Positions 9,887-17,442 of a stretch of 64,000 bases of DNA are shown here, in pieces (within the stretch, counting starts at the first letter, position 1; each line of letters opens with the position of its first letter). The notes below the pieces were generated by a model. The model saw nothing but the letters and a program-made list of their open reading frames with translations, made no database searches and was not told the DNA's origin. This DNA comes from Roseomonas sp. (GTDB taxonomy: Bacteria; Pseudomonadota; Alphaproteobacteria; Acetobacterales; Acetobacteraceae): the NCBI GenBank assembly GCA_020249145.1, contig JADCGF010000004.1, positions 1-64,000 on the forward strand, in the 5' to 3' direction. The position numbers and the translations under genes were made by a program.

Positions 9887-9889
9887 TCT

Positions 9890-10300
9890 TTAGAAGGGTA
9901 CGCTCAATCGCGCACCTGGCATTGGTACATAAACGCCGAAAGGGCCGCGCCGATTTTGCAGCAGTTTGTCCTCCTGCGCCTGCATGGCGAAGCCTGAACC
10001 GCTAAGGTGCGGTTGGGCAGGGGGTGGGTCTATGACCGTGGGACTAAGCCGGGCGCGCGGCGTATCATTGCCGCTGCGCGGGGCTTCGATATCGCGATTG
10101 GGGATGGGTGCCGGCTGACCCGCTGGTTCGGGTGCGGTGACGGTTTTCTCTGCAACACGGCGCTGGCGGCGCTGCTCGGGAGAAGGGCGGCGCGGGGGCG
10201 CTGCGGGGCGGGGCGGGGCTGGCGCAGCGTTCTGTGCCAAAGCCCCCCCTGCCCCGAGGGTGAGCAGCAGGCCCGTCAGGAACGCGCGTCGGCCCAACAT
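9890..10300 (-). CDS. Exported proline-rich protein, unknown function
   Basis: I do not recognise a family. The 136 residues start with a typical export signal (MLGRRAFLTGLLLTLGAGGALAQ), then a proline/arginine-rich, probably disordered region (APPRPAAPPRRPSPEQRR), and a C-terminal stretch 'GSGFAMQAQEDKLLQNRRGPFGVYVPMPGARLSVPF' split by short polar parts. The start ATG shares one base with the TGA stop of the NUDIX gene (TGATG), so translation is likely coupled. It ends 4 bases from the end of bolA (convergent). The GLR/P-rich character suggests a periplasmic or envelope protein. Confidence 0.7.
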   Translation of the reverse strand: MLGRRAFLTGLLLTLGAGGALAQNAAPAPPRPAAPPRRPSPEQRRQRRVAEKTVTAPEPAGQPAPIPNRDIEAPRSGNDTPRARLSPTVIDPPPAQPHLSGSGFAMQAQEDKLLQNRRGPFGVYVPMPGARLSVPF

Positions 10301-10842
10301 CAGCCAGCCACCGGAAGGCGATGCACGCCGCGCGGGTCTTCCGCGGGGTTCAAGCTTGCCGCGGGCAATGCGCCGTGGGCGGTTTCGCGCCAAGCCTTCA
10401 GCGCCCATTGGACTGATGGGAAGGCGAGTTCATCCCACGGAATCTCGGACCAATGAAAGCGGGCAACTTCAAGGCTTTCCGGCCCCGCAGCGAAGCCTGG
10501 TTCGGCGAAACGGGCGCGGAAAATCACCTGCACCTGCCCAATCCGGGCAATGGAATAGACCGCGAGCACACCATCCAGCGTGATGCGCACCCGGGCTTCT
10601 TCCCAGGCTTCCCGCGCCGCGCCTTCTTCGGCGGTTTCGCCCAATTCCATATAGCCGGCAGGGATTGTCCAGAAGCCGGCGCGCGGTTCAATGGCGCGGC
10701 GGCACATCAGGATGTGATCCCCTTCCGCAATCACGCTGCCCACCACCACTTTCGGATTTTCATAGGCGACATGCCCGCAATCCGGGCACATCAGACGCTC
10801 TCGGTCGTCGCCTTCGGGTATTTGACGGATGAAGTTGCTCAT
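10300..10842 (-). CDS. NUDIX hydrolase with N-terminal CxxC
   Basis: This 180-residue protein contains a complete Nudix box at about residues 63-85 (G-Y-M-E-L-G-E ... REAWEEA), which binds divalent metal and hydrolyses nucleoside diphosphates linked to another group. A CPDCGH motif near residue 19 followed by AYENPKVVVG is typical of the ADP-ribose pyrophosphatase-like group of YjhB type; a second CxxC pair is missing, so a full zinc ribbon is doubtful. The substrate cannot be read from the sequence. It is the first gene of a two-gene unit with the proline-rich protein. Confidence 0.9.
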   Translation of the reverse strand: MSNFIRQIPEGDDRERLMCPDCGHVAYENPKVVVGSVIAEGDHILMCRRAIEPRAGFWTIPAGYMELGETAEEGAAREAWEEARVRITLDGVLAVYSIARIGQVQVIFRARFAEPGFAAGPESLEVARFHWSEIPWDELAFPSVQWALKAWRETAHGALPAASLNPAEDPRGVHRLPVAG

Positions 10843-10872
10843 CGGGTCCGTAGCTGCGAATCGTTGGGGTTA

Positions 10873-10889
10873 CATATAAGTCCTATATG
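10873..10889. promoter_or_regulatory. Candidate AT-rich inverted repeat upstream of the NUDIX gene
   Basis: CATATA and TATATG flank a 5-base spacer, 31 bases upstream of the NUDIX start. It is an unusually AT-rich spot in GC-rich DNA and may be part of a promoter or an operator. No regulator is adjacent, so this is weak. Confidence 0.25.
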
Positions 10890-11051
10890 GCGCGATTGCG
10901 ACAAAAACCGGACAGAGGCGCTTCGCTGTCCGGCATGGCGATGGAAGCCTTGTAACAAAACGGGCTGACAGGCTTTTTCAGCTACTGCGCTTAATGTTTC
11001 CTTTAACGGTTCGGCCATAGTTTAAAAGCTCCTTCTTTGGAGTTTGGGTTG

Positions 11052-13355
11052 ATGAGCTTTTCGGCTGCCATGATGCATCGCCGTTTCCCCGCAAGCTGGC
11101 AGGAGCAGTGGCTCACTCAAGCTGATGATGGCGATGCGCGCGATGGCATGTGGCTGGCGCCCATCGCCATTGCCGACATCATCGCGCAGGAGCCCTTCGC
11201 CACGGGTTCAGGGAATGTACTTGCGGTGGGTGATGTTATTGCCGAAGTGACTTTTGCGGCCGCCCCGGATGCCGCCCCCGCGACGGAAAACGCGGAAATC
11301 CACATTGCCGTGGCAAGCAATGATCCCGGCTATACCGGTGGCAGCCTTTGGGGAATGCTGGGCGATACAGGGCCGATGCAGAATGCCTTTGGCAGCCATG
11401 CCAATGAGGCTTGGGCGGATGGCGACACAGGTTCCATGACAAGTGTGGTGGGCGTGATTGATACGGGCATTGATTACACCCACCCCGATCTTTACCTGAA
11501 TATCTGGCTCAATCAGCGCGAAATCCCAATAACCATACGCGCGCGGCTGAGCGATATTGATACGGACGGCCTAATCACTTTCCGCGATCTGAACGGCGCG
11601 GCGAATGCTTCCTATGTGATGGATTACAACCGCAATGGCCGAATTGATGCTGGCGATTTGTTGAATGACCGGCGTTGGGAAAATGGCACCGATGAGGATG
11701 GCAATGGCTATCGCGATGATCTGATCGGCTGGGATTTCGTCAGTAATGATAATGATCCCTTTGACGATAATGGGCATGGCACGCATGTGGCCGGCACCAT
11801 TGGCGCCATGGGCGGAAATGGTATTGGCGTTGCCGGGGTGAATTGGAATATCCAGATGGTAGGGCTGAAGTTTCTATCCGCCGCAGGTTCCGGCGCAACT
11901 ACCGGGGCGATCAATGCGGTGAACTACTTCACCGATGCCGCCATACGCGCGACTGGCGTTGAAGATTTCATCGCCACGAATAATTCCTGGGGCGGCGGCG
12001 GATATTCCGCACAAATGAACGACGCGATCGGGCGCGCGGCGCAAAAGGATATTCTGTTCATCGCCGCGGCAGGTAATTCAGCCCTTAACAATGATGTGCA
12101 GGCGACTTATCCCGCCAATTACTCGACAACCGCGATTGCCGGGTATGAGGCGGTGGTATCTGTCGCGTCGCTCACGAATACGGGCGGCCTGTCATCTTTT
12201 TCCAACTACGGGGCGACGACGGTGGATATCGCCGCGCCGGGATCATCCATTTATTCTACCCTGCCGGGTGGGCGCTATGGGACCTATAGCGGTACCTCCA
12301 TGGCGACACCGCATGTTACCGGTGCGGTGGCGCTTTATGCGGCTGAACACCCGAATGCCAGCGCGGCGGAAATTCGCGCCGCCTTGCTGGGCAGCGCCGC
12401 GGCAACGCCTTCCCTTGGTGGCATGGTGGCGACCGGGGGGCGCCTTGATATCGGCGCCTTGATGGACACCTCACCCATTCTGCCTACGCCGATGGACGTG
12501 ATTGCGGGGAATGCCGCAACCGCAACGTCGCTTTCAGCAAGCGCGTCACAAGCCTCCAGCATTGATTTTGGCGGGGATCAAGATTGGTTCCGCGTGACCC
12601 TGAGCGCTGGCTGGCGTTATAGTTTCGCCATGGATGCCGCTGCGGGTTCGTCACTTGATTCCTACCTGCGCCTGCTGAGCGCAACCGGCCAGCAATTGGC
12701 CTTCAATGATGATGCGGTGGGCGCGAATTCTCGGCTTTCCTTTACGGCGACAACAAGCGGCACGTACTACCTGAGCGCGCAAGGCTTTGAAGCTTCCACC
12801 GGCAGCTATAACCTGACGATGACCGCAGTTGAGGCGGACCGAGTGCTGAATGGCACATCACGTCACGATACTTTGAATGGCGCAGGCGGTAATGACAGCC
12901 TGAGCGGGTTTGCGGGCAATGACCTACTCCTGGGCTTCGGCGGTAATGACACGCTATCGGGCCTGACCGGCAATGACACGCTTGATGGCGGTGCCGCGAA
13001 TGACTTGCTGATCAGCGGCGCCGGGCGGGACGTAATGACCGGGGGTGCCGGGGCGGATTTATTCCGGTTCACGGCGCTGGCTGATAGCGTGGTTGGGACC
13101 AGTCGGGACCTGATCACGGCCTTTAGCCGGGCAGAGGGGGATCGGGTTGATCTGGCCACGATTGATGCAAATACGCGGCTTTCGGGCAATCAGGCGTTTG
13201 CTTTCATTGGTGATGCGGGCTTTGGCCGCATTGCCGGTCAGCTACGCTTTGCGGGCGGTGTGTTGCAGGCCGATGTGAATGGCGATGCGCGCGCCGATAT
13301 GGAGATTGCGATTCAGGGTGTTTCGGCGCTGTTGGCGGTTGATTTCATCCTTTAG
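11052..13355 (+). CDS. Subtilisin-like serine protease (S8) with PPC domain and RTX C-terminus
   Basis: This 767-residue protein is a probable type I-secreted protease. The S8 catalytic triad is complete: Asp in VIDTGIDYTHPDL (about 137), His in NGHGTHVAGT (about 242) and Ser in SGTSMATPHVTG (about 416); the oxyanion Asn lies in AAAGNS (about 342). Two EF-hand-like loops, DIDTDGLITF and DYNRNGRIDAGDLL, are inserted after the Asp block. A pre-peptidase C-terminal domain follows (about 475-590), then about six RTX repeats (GGNDTLSG types, about 595-660) and a serralysin-like C-terminal region ending in hydrophobic residues. There is no N-terminal signal. The ATG at 11052 is chosen because GGAG lies 9 bases upstream. 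The secretion genes follow directly. Confidence 0.93.
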   Translation: MSFSAAMMHRRFPASWQEQWLTQADDGDARDGMWLAPIAIADIIAQEPFATGSGNVLAVGDVIAEVTFAAAPDAAPATENAEIHIAVASNDPGYTGGSLWGMLGDTGPMQNAFGSHANEAWADGDTGSMTSVVGVIDTGIDYTHPDLYLNIWLNQREIPITIRARLSDIDTDGLITFRDLNGAANASYVMDYNRNGRIDAGDLLNDRRWENGTDEDGNGYRDDLIGWDFVSNDNDPFDDNGHGTHVAGTIGAMGGNGIGVAGVNWNIQMVGLKFLSAAGSGATTGAINAVNYFTDAAIRATGVEDFIATNNSWGGGGYSAQMNDAIGRAAQKDILFIAAAGNSALNNDVQATYPANYSTTAIAGYEAVVSVASLTNTGGLSSFSNYGATTVDIAAPGSSIYSTLPGGRYGTYSGTSMATPHVTGAVALYAAEHPNASAAEIRAALLGSAAATPSLGGMVATGGRLDIGALMDTSPILPTPMDVIAGNAATATSLSASASQASSIDFGGDQDWFRVTLSAGWRYSFAMDAAAGSSLDSYLRLLSATGQQLAFNDDAVGANSRLSFTATTSGTYYLSAQGFEASTGSYNLTMTAVEADRVLNGTSRHDTLNGAGGNDSLSGFAGNDLLLGFGGNDTLSGLTGNDTLDGGAANDLLISGAGRDVMTGGAGADLFRFTALADSVVGTSRDLITAFSRAEGDRVDLATIDANTRLSGNQAFAFIGDAGFGRIAGQLRFAGGVLQADVNGDARADMEIAIQGVSALLAVDFIL

Positions 13356-13356
13356 C

Positions 13357-13454
13357 AGCCAGGGCGGGTAGGGTTTTCACTTCGAGCCGGTAGGCTCCCT
13401 CCCGCAGGCAAACATCCGTGGTCTTCGCGCCACCCGTCGCGCCCGGCCCTGGCT
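13357..13454. terminator. Folded intergenic region after the protease gene (candidate terminator/attenuator)
   Basis: Nine-base arms AGCCAGGGC (13357-13365) and GCCCTGGCT (13446-13454) are perfectly complementary. Inside them lies a nested hairpin: GAGCC (13384-13388) with GGCTC (13393-13397) around GGTA, extended by CGGGTAGGG/CCCTCCCG with a one-base bulge. No T-run follows. It may stop or reduce transcription between the protease and the exporter genes, or be a processed RNA element. Confidence 0.4.
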
Positions 13455-13642
13455 ATGCCCTTTGGAAGTCACATTTCCTCGACATGTCGTCTGAAAGCCA
13501 TTATGGCACGTAACCGGGTTCTATTGGAATTTCCCCGCTTTGGGGGGCTGAGGGCTGAGGGTTATCCGGTGGTGACAGTCGTAGCGATGAGTTGCGCGTT
13601 GCATTTGGTGAAAAAGGAGCGTCACGTGCGCGCTGGCCAGCA

Positions 13643-15379
13643 ATGAAACCAAATTTGGCGCGCAAGGGCCTCGCTTCGCCCGTCTTTGCCATTATGGGCG
13701 AAATGAAGGGCGCGCTGGCGTTGCTTTTCGCGGTCGGCTTCGTGGTCAATCTGCTGCAACTAACCGGGTCGGTCTATATGATGCAGGTCTATGACCGCGT
13801 CCTGGCAAGCCAAAGCGAAGCAACCCTTTTGGCGCTGACGCTGATTTCGCTGTTTCTGATCCTGATTTATGGCGTGTTGGAAGGCTGCCGCAGCTTTGCC
13901 CTGATCGGGCTTGGCAGGTTGATTGACCGGCGCCTGTCGTCACGCGTGTTCGACGCCTTGTTTGTCCAGGGCAGTCTGCGGGGCAGCGATCGGGTAGGGG
14001 TCCAGCCGCTGCGTGATCTTGAACAGGTCAGGTCTTTCATTTCCACAACGGGGCTGACCACCACGCTCGATGCACCGTGGATTCCGGTGTTTCTGGTCAT
14101 TCTCTACATCGTTCACCCCTTTTTCGCCTTTTTTGGCACGGCGGCGGTGTTTGTGGTGATCGGCAGCGCCCTGATCCAGGCCTTTCTTTCCACAAAGAGA
14201 CTGGCGGAAGCTTCCAACAATAACGTGCAAGCCTATGCTTTTGTCGAAACCAGCATTCGCAATGCCGAAACCGCCGAGGCGATGGGCATGCGGCAAGGGG
14301 TTTGGCGGCGCTGGCAGGACCGGCATCTGGGCATGTTGAATCAGCAGCAAACCGCCAGCCAGATTGCCGGTGGTTTCGCTGCCGTCATCAAGTTTTTGCA
14401 ATTGGCGCTGACGGGGGTTTTGACGCTTGGCCTGGGCGCTCTTTTGGTGCTTGAACAATCCATCACCCCCGGCGCGATGATTGTTGCGACCTTTATCCTG
14501 GCGCGCGCCCTGGCGCCCAGCATGCAGGTGGTGGCGCTTTGGCAGCAGGCGATGAATGCGCGCGCGGCGCATAAGCGGCTATGTGAGTTTTTGGCAACCG
14601 CGCCCGTGGAAAAACACGGAATGCAGCTGCCGGCACCGCAGGGCGCCGTGGCGGTGGAAAACCTGGTGCTTGCCGTCCCAGGGACCGAGACGATTGTTTT
14701 GCGCGGTGTCAGCTTTGCCCTGCAACCGGGCGAATCCCTTGCCGTGATCGGGCCAAGTGCTGCGGGGAAAAGCAGCCTGGCGCGCGCGCTTTTGGGGATC
14801 TGGCCACCGCGGGGCGGGGCGGTACGCCTGGATGGCGCGGATGTGTCGCGCATGCCGCGGGACCAGATAGGCCAGCATCTTGGCTATCTGCCGCAGGATG
14901 TGGAGTTGTTTGAAGGGACGGTTGCGGAAAACATCGCGCGCCTGGGTTCGGTTGATTCTGAGAAAGTCGTCGCCGCCGCAAAGGATGCCGGGCTGCATGA
15001 CCTGATCCTGCATCTGCCGGAAGGCTATGATACGCCCCTTGGCCCTGGCGGGCGGGGGCTTTCGCCTGGGCAGCGCCAGCGCGTTGGCTTGGCGCGTGCG
15101 CTTTATGGCGTGCCGAAACTGGTTGTCCTGGATGAACCCAATTCAAACCTGGATAGCGATGGCGAAGCCGCCTTGGCATCCGCGTTGGTGCGCTTGCGTG
15201 AGATGGGTGTCACGACCGTCATCATCACCCATCGCGCGAATATCCTGGCCGCCGTTGACAAGATATTGTTGCTGCGGGCAGGGGCGGTGGAAGCCTTTGG
15301 CCGGCGCGATGAGATTCTGCCCCGCCTGACCCGCCCGGCCCAGCCGCCGCGCCCTGTCACAGCCATCGCCAAGAACTGA
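13643..15379 (+). CDS. Type I secretion system ABC transporter (PrtD-like permease/ATPase)
   Basis: This inner-membrane exporter of about 578 residues has an N-terminal six-helix membrane domain (about 20-290) and an ABC ATPase. Walker A is GPSAAGKSS, the signature is LSPGQRQRVGLARAL and Walker B is LVVLDEPNSNLD. There is no C39 peptidase or its degenerate form at the N-terminus, which matches the PrtD/AprD group that exports RTX proteases. The start is unsure: the ATG at 13643 lacks a close ribosome binding site, and an in-frame TTG at 13592 is possible. It precedes the adaptor gene by 11 bases. Likely cargo is the protease just upstream and perhaps the RTX protein near the left edge. Confidence 0.92.
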   Translation: MKPNLARKGLASPVFAIMGEMKGALALLFAVGFVVNLLQLTGSVYMMQVYDRVLASQSEATLLALTLISLFLILIYGVLEGCRSFALIGLGRLIDRRLSSRVFDALFVQGSLRGSDRVGVQPLRDLEQVRSFISTTGLTTTLDAPWIPVFLVILYIVHPFFAFFGTAAVFVVIGSALIQAFLSTKRLAEASNNNVQAYAFVETSIRNAETAEAMGMRQGVWRRWQDRHLGMLNQQQTASQIAGGFAAVIKFLQLALTGVLTLGLGALLVLEQSITPGAMIVATFILARALAPSMQVVALWQQAMNARAAHKRLCEFLATAPVEKHGMQLPAPQGAVAVENLVLAVPGTETIVLRGVSFALQPGESLAVIGPSAAGKSSLARALLGIWPPRGGAVRLDGADVSRMPRDQIGQHLGYLPQDVELFEGTVAENIARLGSVDSEKVVAAAKDAGLHDLILHLPEGYDTPLGPGGRGLSPGQRQRVGLARALYGVPKLVVLDEPNSNLDSDGEAALASALVRLREMGVTTVIITHRANILAAVDKILLLRAGAVEAFGRRDEILPRLTRPAQPPRPVTAIAKN

Positions 15380-15390
15380 GGGGAAGGGCC

Positions 15391-16719
15391 ATGGACCGGA
15401 ACAACGCCAAGCTTGGTTTGGGTGCCGAAGCGTCAAAAGCACCGATCTGGCGACCCTTGCGTTTTGCGCTTTTCACCATCCTGTTTGGTGTGGGTGGCGT
15501 TTTCGGCTGGGGTGCCTTTGCCATGATTGATAGTGCCGTGGTGGCCCCCGGCACGCTGATGGTGGAAGGCAATCGCCGCAATGTGCAGCATCTGGAAGGC
15601 GGCATTGTTGGCGAGGTGTTGGTGCGTGATGGCGCCATTGTCACCGTCGGCCAGCCGCTGATCCGCCTTGATGACACGCGCGTGCGCGCCGGGCTGAATG
15701 TGGTGCTGGATGAAACGGACCGTGTGCGCGCACGCATCGCGGTATTGACCGCGGAGCGGGAAGAAGCGCCCGCGCCCTTGTTCCCGCCCGAACTTGTCGC
15801 GCGCCGCACCGAACCCAAGGTTGCCGAGATCCTGTCCGTTCAAAGCGATGAATTCATCGCGCGTCGCGCTTCTCTGCAGGGGCAAATCGAAATCCTGACC
15901 CAACGCGCGTTGCAATTGCAAAAGCAGATTGACGGGCTGAATGTCCGCATTGATTCCAATGACCGTCAGCTTGCCCTGGTGCGCCAGGAAATCATGGGCG
16001 TGGAAGGGCTGGTGCGCATGGGCCTTGAACGCCTGCCACGCCTGCTTTCCCTGCAACGCGAGGAAGCCCGGCTGATCGGTGAACGTGGGGAGGCGATCGA
16101 GAATGTCGCGCGCACCCAGCAGGCAGTCGGCGAGGCTGAGATGCAGCGCGCGCAATTGGTGCGGTCCCGGCAGGAGGAAATCGCCAAGGAATTGCGCGAA
16201 TTGCAGGGCCGGCTTCTGGAATTGCGCGAACGTGAAATCAGCGCCAATGACCAATTGATGCGCCTGACCATAGATGCGCCCGAAGCCGGTATGGTCATGG
16301 ATTTGCGCTATTCGACCCGTGGCGGGGTGATTGCGCCCGGTTCGCAGGTTGCCTCCATCGTGCCGCAGGAAGAAAGGCTGGTGGTGGAAGTGCAGATCAC
16401 GCCGGTGGACGTGGATACGGTGCGGATTGGCATGCCCGCTTCCATCCGGCTTTCCCACGCTGCGGCGCGCACAACGCCCATCCTTGAAGGATCGGTCGAA
16501 CGCATTGCACCGGACCGCATGACAGATCAGCGCACGGGCATGCCTTACTTTGTCGCGCGGGTCGGCTTCGCCCCGGAAGAATTGATCCGGCATGAGCAGT
16601 TGCGCCTTCAGCCCGGCATGCATGCCGAAGTCCTGATCCGGCGTGGGGAGCGTTCCTTTGCTTCCTACCTCGCGCGGCCCTTGGCTGATCGCTTCGCCAA
16701 ATCCATCCGGGAATTCTAG
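15391..16719 (+). CDS. HlyD-family type I secretion periplasmic adaptor
   Basis: The 442 residues show a cytoplasmic N-terminus, one membrane helix (about 25-48, FALFTILFGVGGVFGWGAFA), a lipoyl half-motif (HLEGGIVGEVLVRDG, about 67-81), a long coiled coil (about 95-290, rich in R, E, Q and L), the second half-motif and a C-terminal beta-barrel domain ending LQPGMHAEVLIRRG. This is the PrtE/AprE type that bridges the ABC exporter to a TolC-like outer-membrane channel. No TolC gene is present here, so it must be supplied from elsewhere. The gene follows the exporter by 11 bases and is surely in the same operon. Confidence 0.94.
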   Translation: MDRNNAKLGLGAEASKAPIWRPLRFALFTILFGVGGVFGWGAFAMIDSAVVAPGTLMVEGNRRNVQHLEGGIVGEVLVRDGAIVTVGQPLIRLDDTRVRAGLNVVLDETDRVRARIAVLTAEREEAPAPLFPPELVARRTEPKVAEILSVQSDEFIARRASLQGQIEILTQRALQLQKQIDGLNVRIDSNDRQLALVRQEIMGVEGLVRMGLERLPRLLSLQREEARLIGERGEAIENVARTQQAVGEAEMQRAQLVRSRQEEIAKELRELQGRLLELREREISANDQLMRLTIDAPEAGMVMDLRYSTRGGVIAPGSQVASIVPQEERLVVEVQITPVDVDTVRIGMPASIRLSHAAARTTPILEGSVERIAPDRMTDQRTGMPYFVARVGFAPEELIRHEQLRLQPGMHAEVLIRRGERSFASYLARPLADRFAKSIREF

Positions 16720-16765
16720 ACTGACAAGCAGCGCGGCATTGCAGCGTCGCTTGAGGAGAAAGCCT

Positions 16766-17431
16766 TTGCTGTTCCGTCGTTTTCTGGGTGCCTTGGCGCT
16801 CTGCCTTTTCGGTCTTTCCGCCGCACCGGCACTGGCGCAGCAGGGTGATCCTTCCTTCAACCTGGTCAATCGGTCCGGGCGGCTGATTTTTGAGGCTTAT
16901 GCCTCGCTCGCCACCGATCAGGATTGGGGACCGGATCGGCTTGGCGACAATGCGCTGCCCAATGGGCGAAGCTTCGCGCTAAGGCTGCCGCAGGGCCCCT
17001 GCATGTGGGATCTGCGCGTGGTTTATGAACGCGCCAATGGCCCCGCTGAAGAAAAGCGCAGCATCAATCTCTGCACCGTGACAGAGGTGGTGTTCGACGG
17101 ACGGCAAATGGCGCAGACACCGCCGCCCCGCCCGCAGCCAACACCGCCGCAGCGCAGCACAGCCACTGGCAATCCTTCCTTCAACTTGGTCAATCAATCC
17201 CGCGTGGTGGTGATGGAAGCCTATGTGTCGCTTTCAACCGAGCAGGAATGGGGCCCGGATCGGCTGGGTAATGATACGGTGCCGCCCGGTCGGCATTTCG
17301 CCATCCGCCTGCCGGAAGGCCCTTGCCTGCATGATGTGCGCTTTGTCTATGAAAATGGCCAGGCGGATGAACGCCGGAATGTGAATCTGTGCGATGTCAC
17401 CAATCTTATCCTGCCCTTGCAGCGCCAATAG
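16766..17431 (+). CDS. Exported protein with two tandem copies of an unrecognised ~84-residue domain
   Basis: I do not recognise the domain. The 221 residues start with a signal peptide (FRRFLGALALCLFGLSAAPALAQ core), then copy 1 (about 29-112), a proline-rich linker (PPPRPQPTPPQ) and copy 2 (about 133-215). Shared landmarks are PSFNLVN, EAY.SL.T.Q.WGPDRLG, a GPC and an NLC cysteine, and V.Y followed by a short acidic/basic loop; the cysteine pair could form a disulfide in each copy. A TTG start at 16766 is chosen because GAGGAG lies 7 bases upstream. It lies 46 bases after the adaptor gene, so it may belong to the type I secretion operon. Role unknown. Confidence 0.75.
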   Translation: MLFRRFLGALALCLFGLSAAPALAQQGDPSFNLVNRSGRLIFEAYASLATDQDWGPDRLGDNALPNGRSFALRLPQGPCMWDLRVVYERANGPAEEKRSINLCTVTEVVFDGRQMAQTPPPRPQPTPPQRSTATGNPSFNLVNQSRVVVMEAYVSLSTEQEWGPDRLGNDTVPPGRHFAIRLPEGPCLHDVRFVYENGQADERRNVNLCDVTNLILPLQRQ

Positions 17432-17442
17432 GCGTGGCTTGA

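Noticed and set aside
15433..16869. A 478-codon open frame antisense to the HlyD-type gene
   Set aside because: No family features, and the HlyD-type protein on the plus strand is clear.
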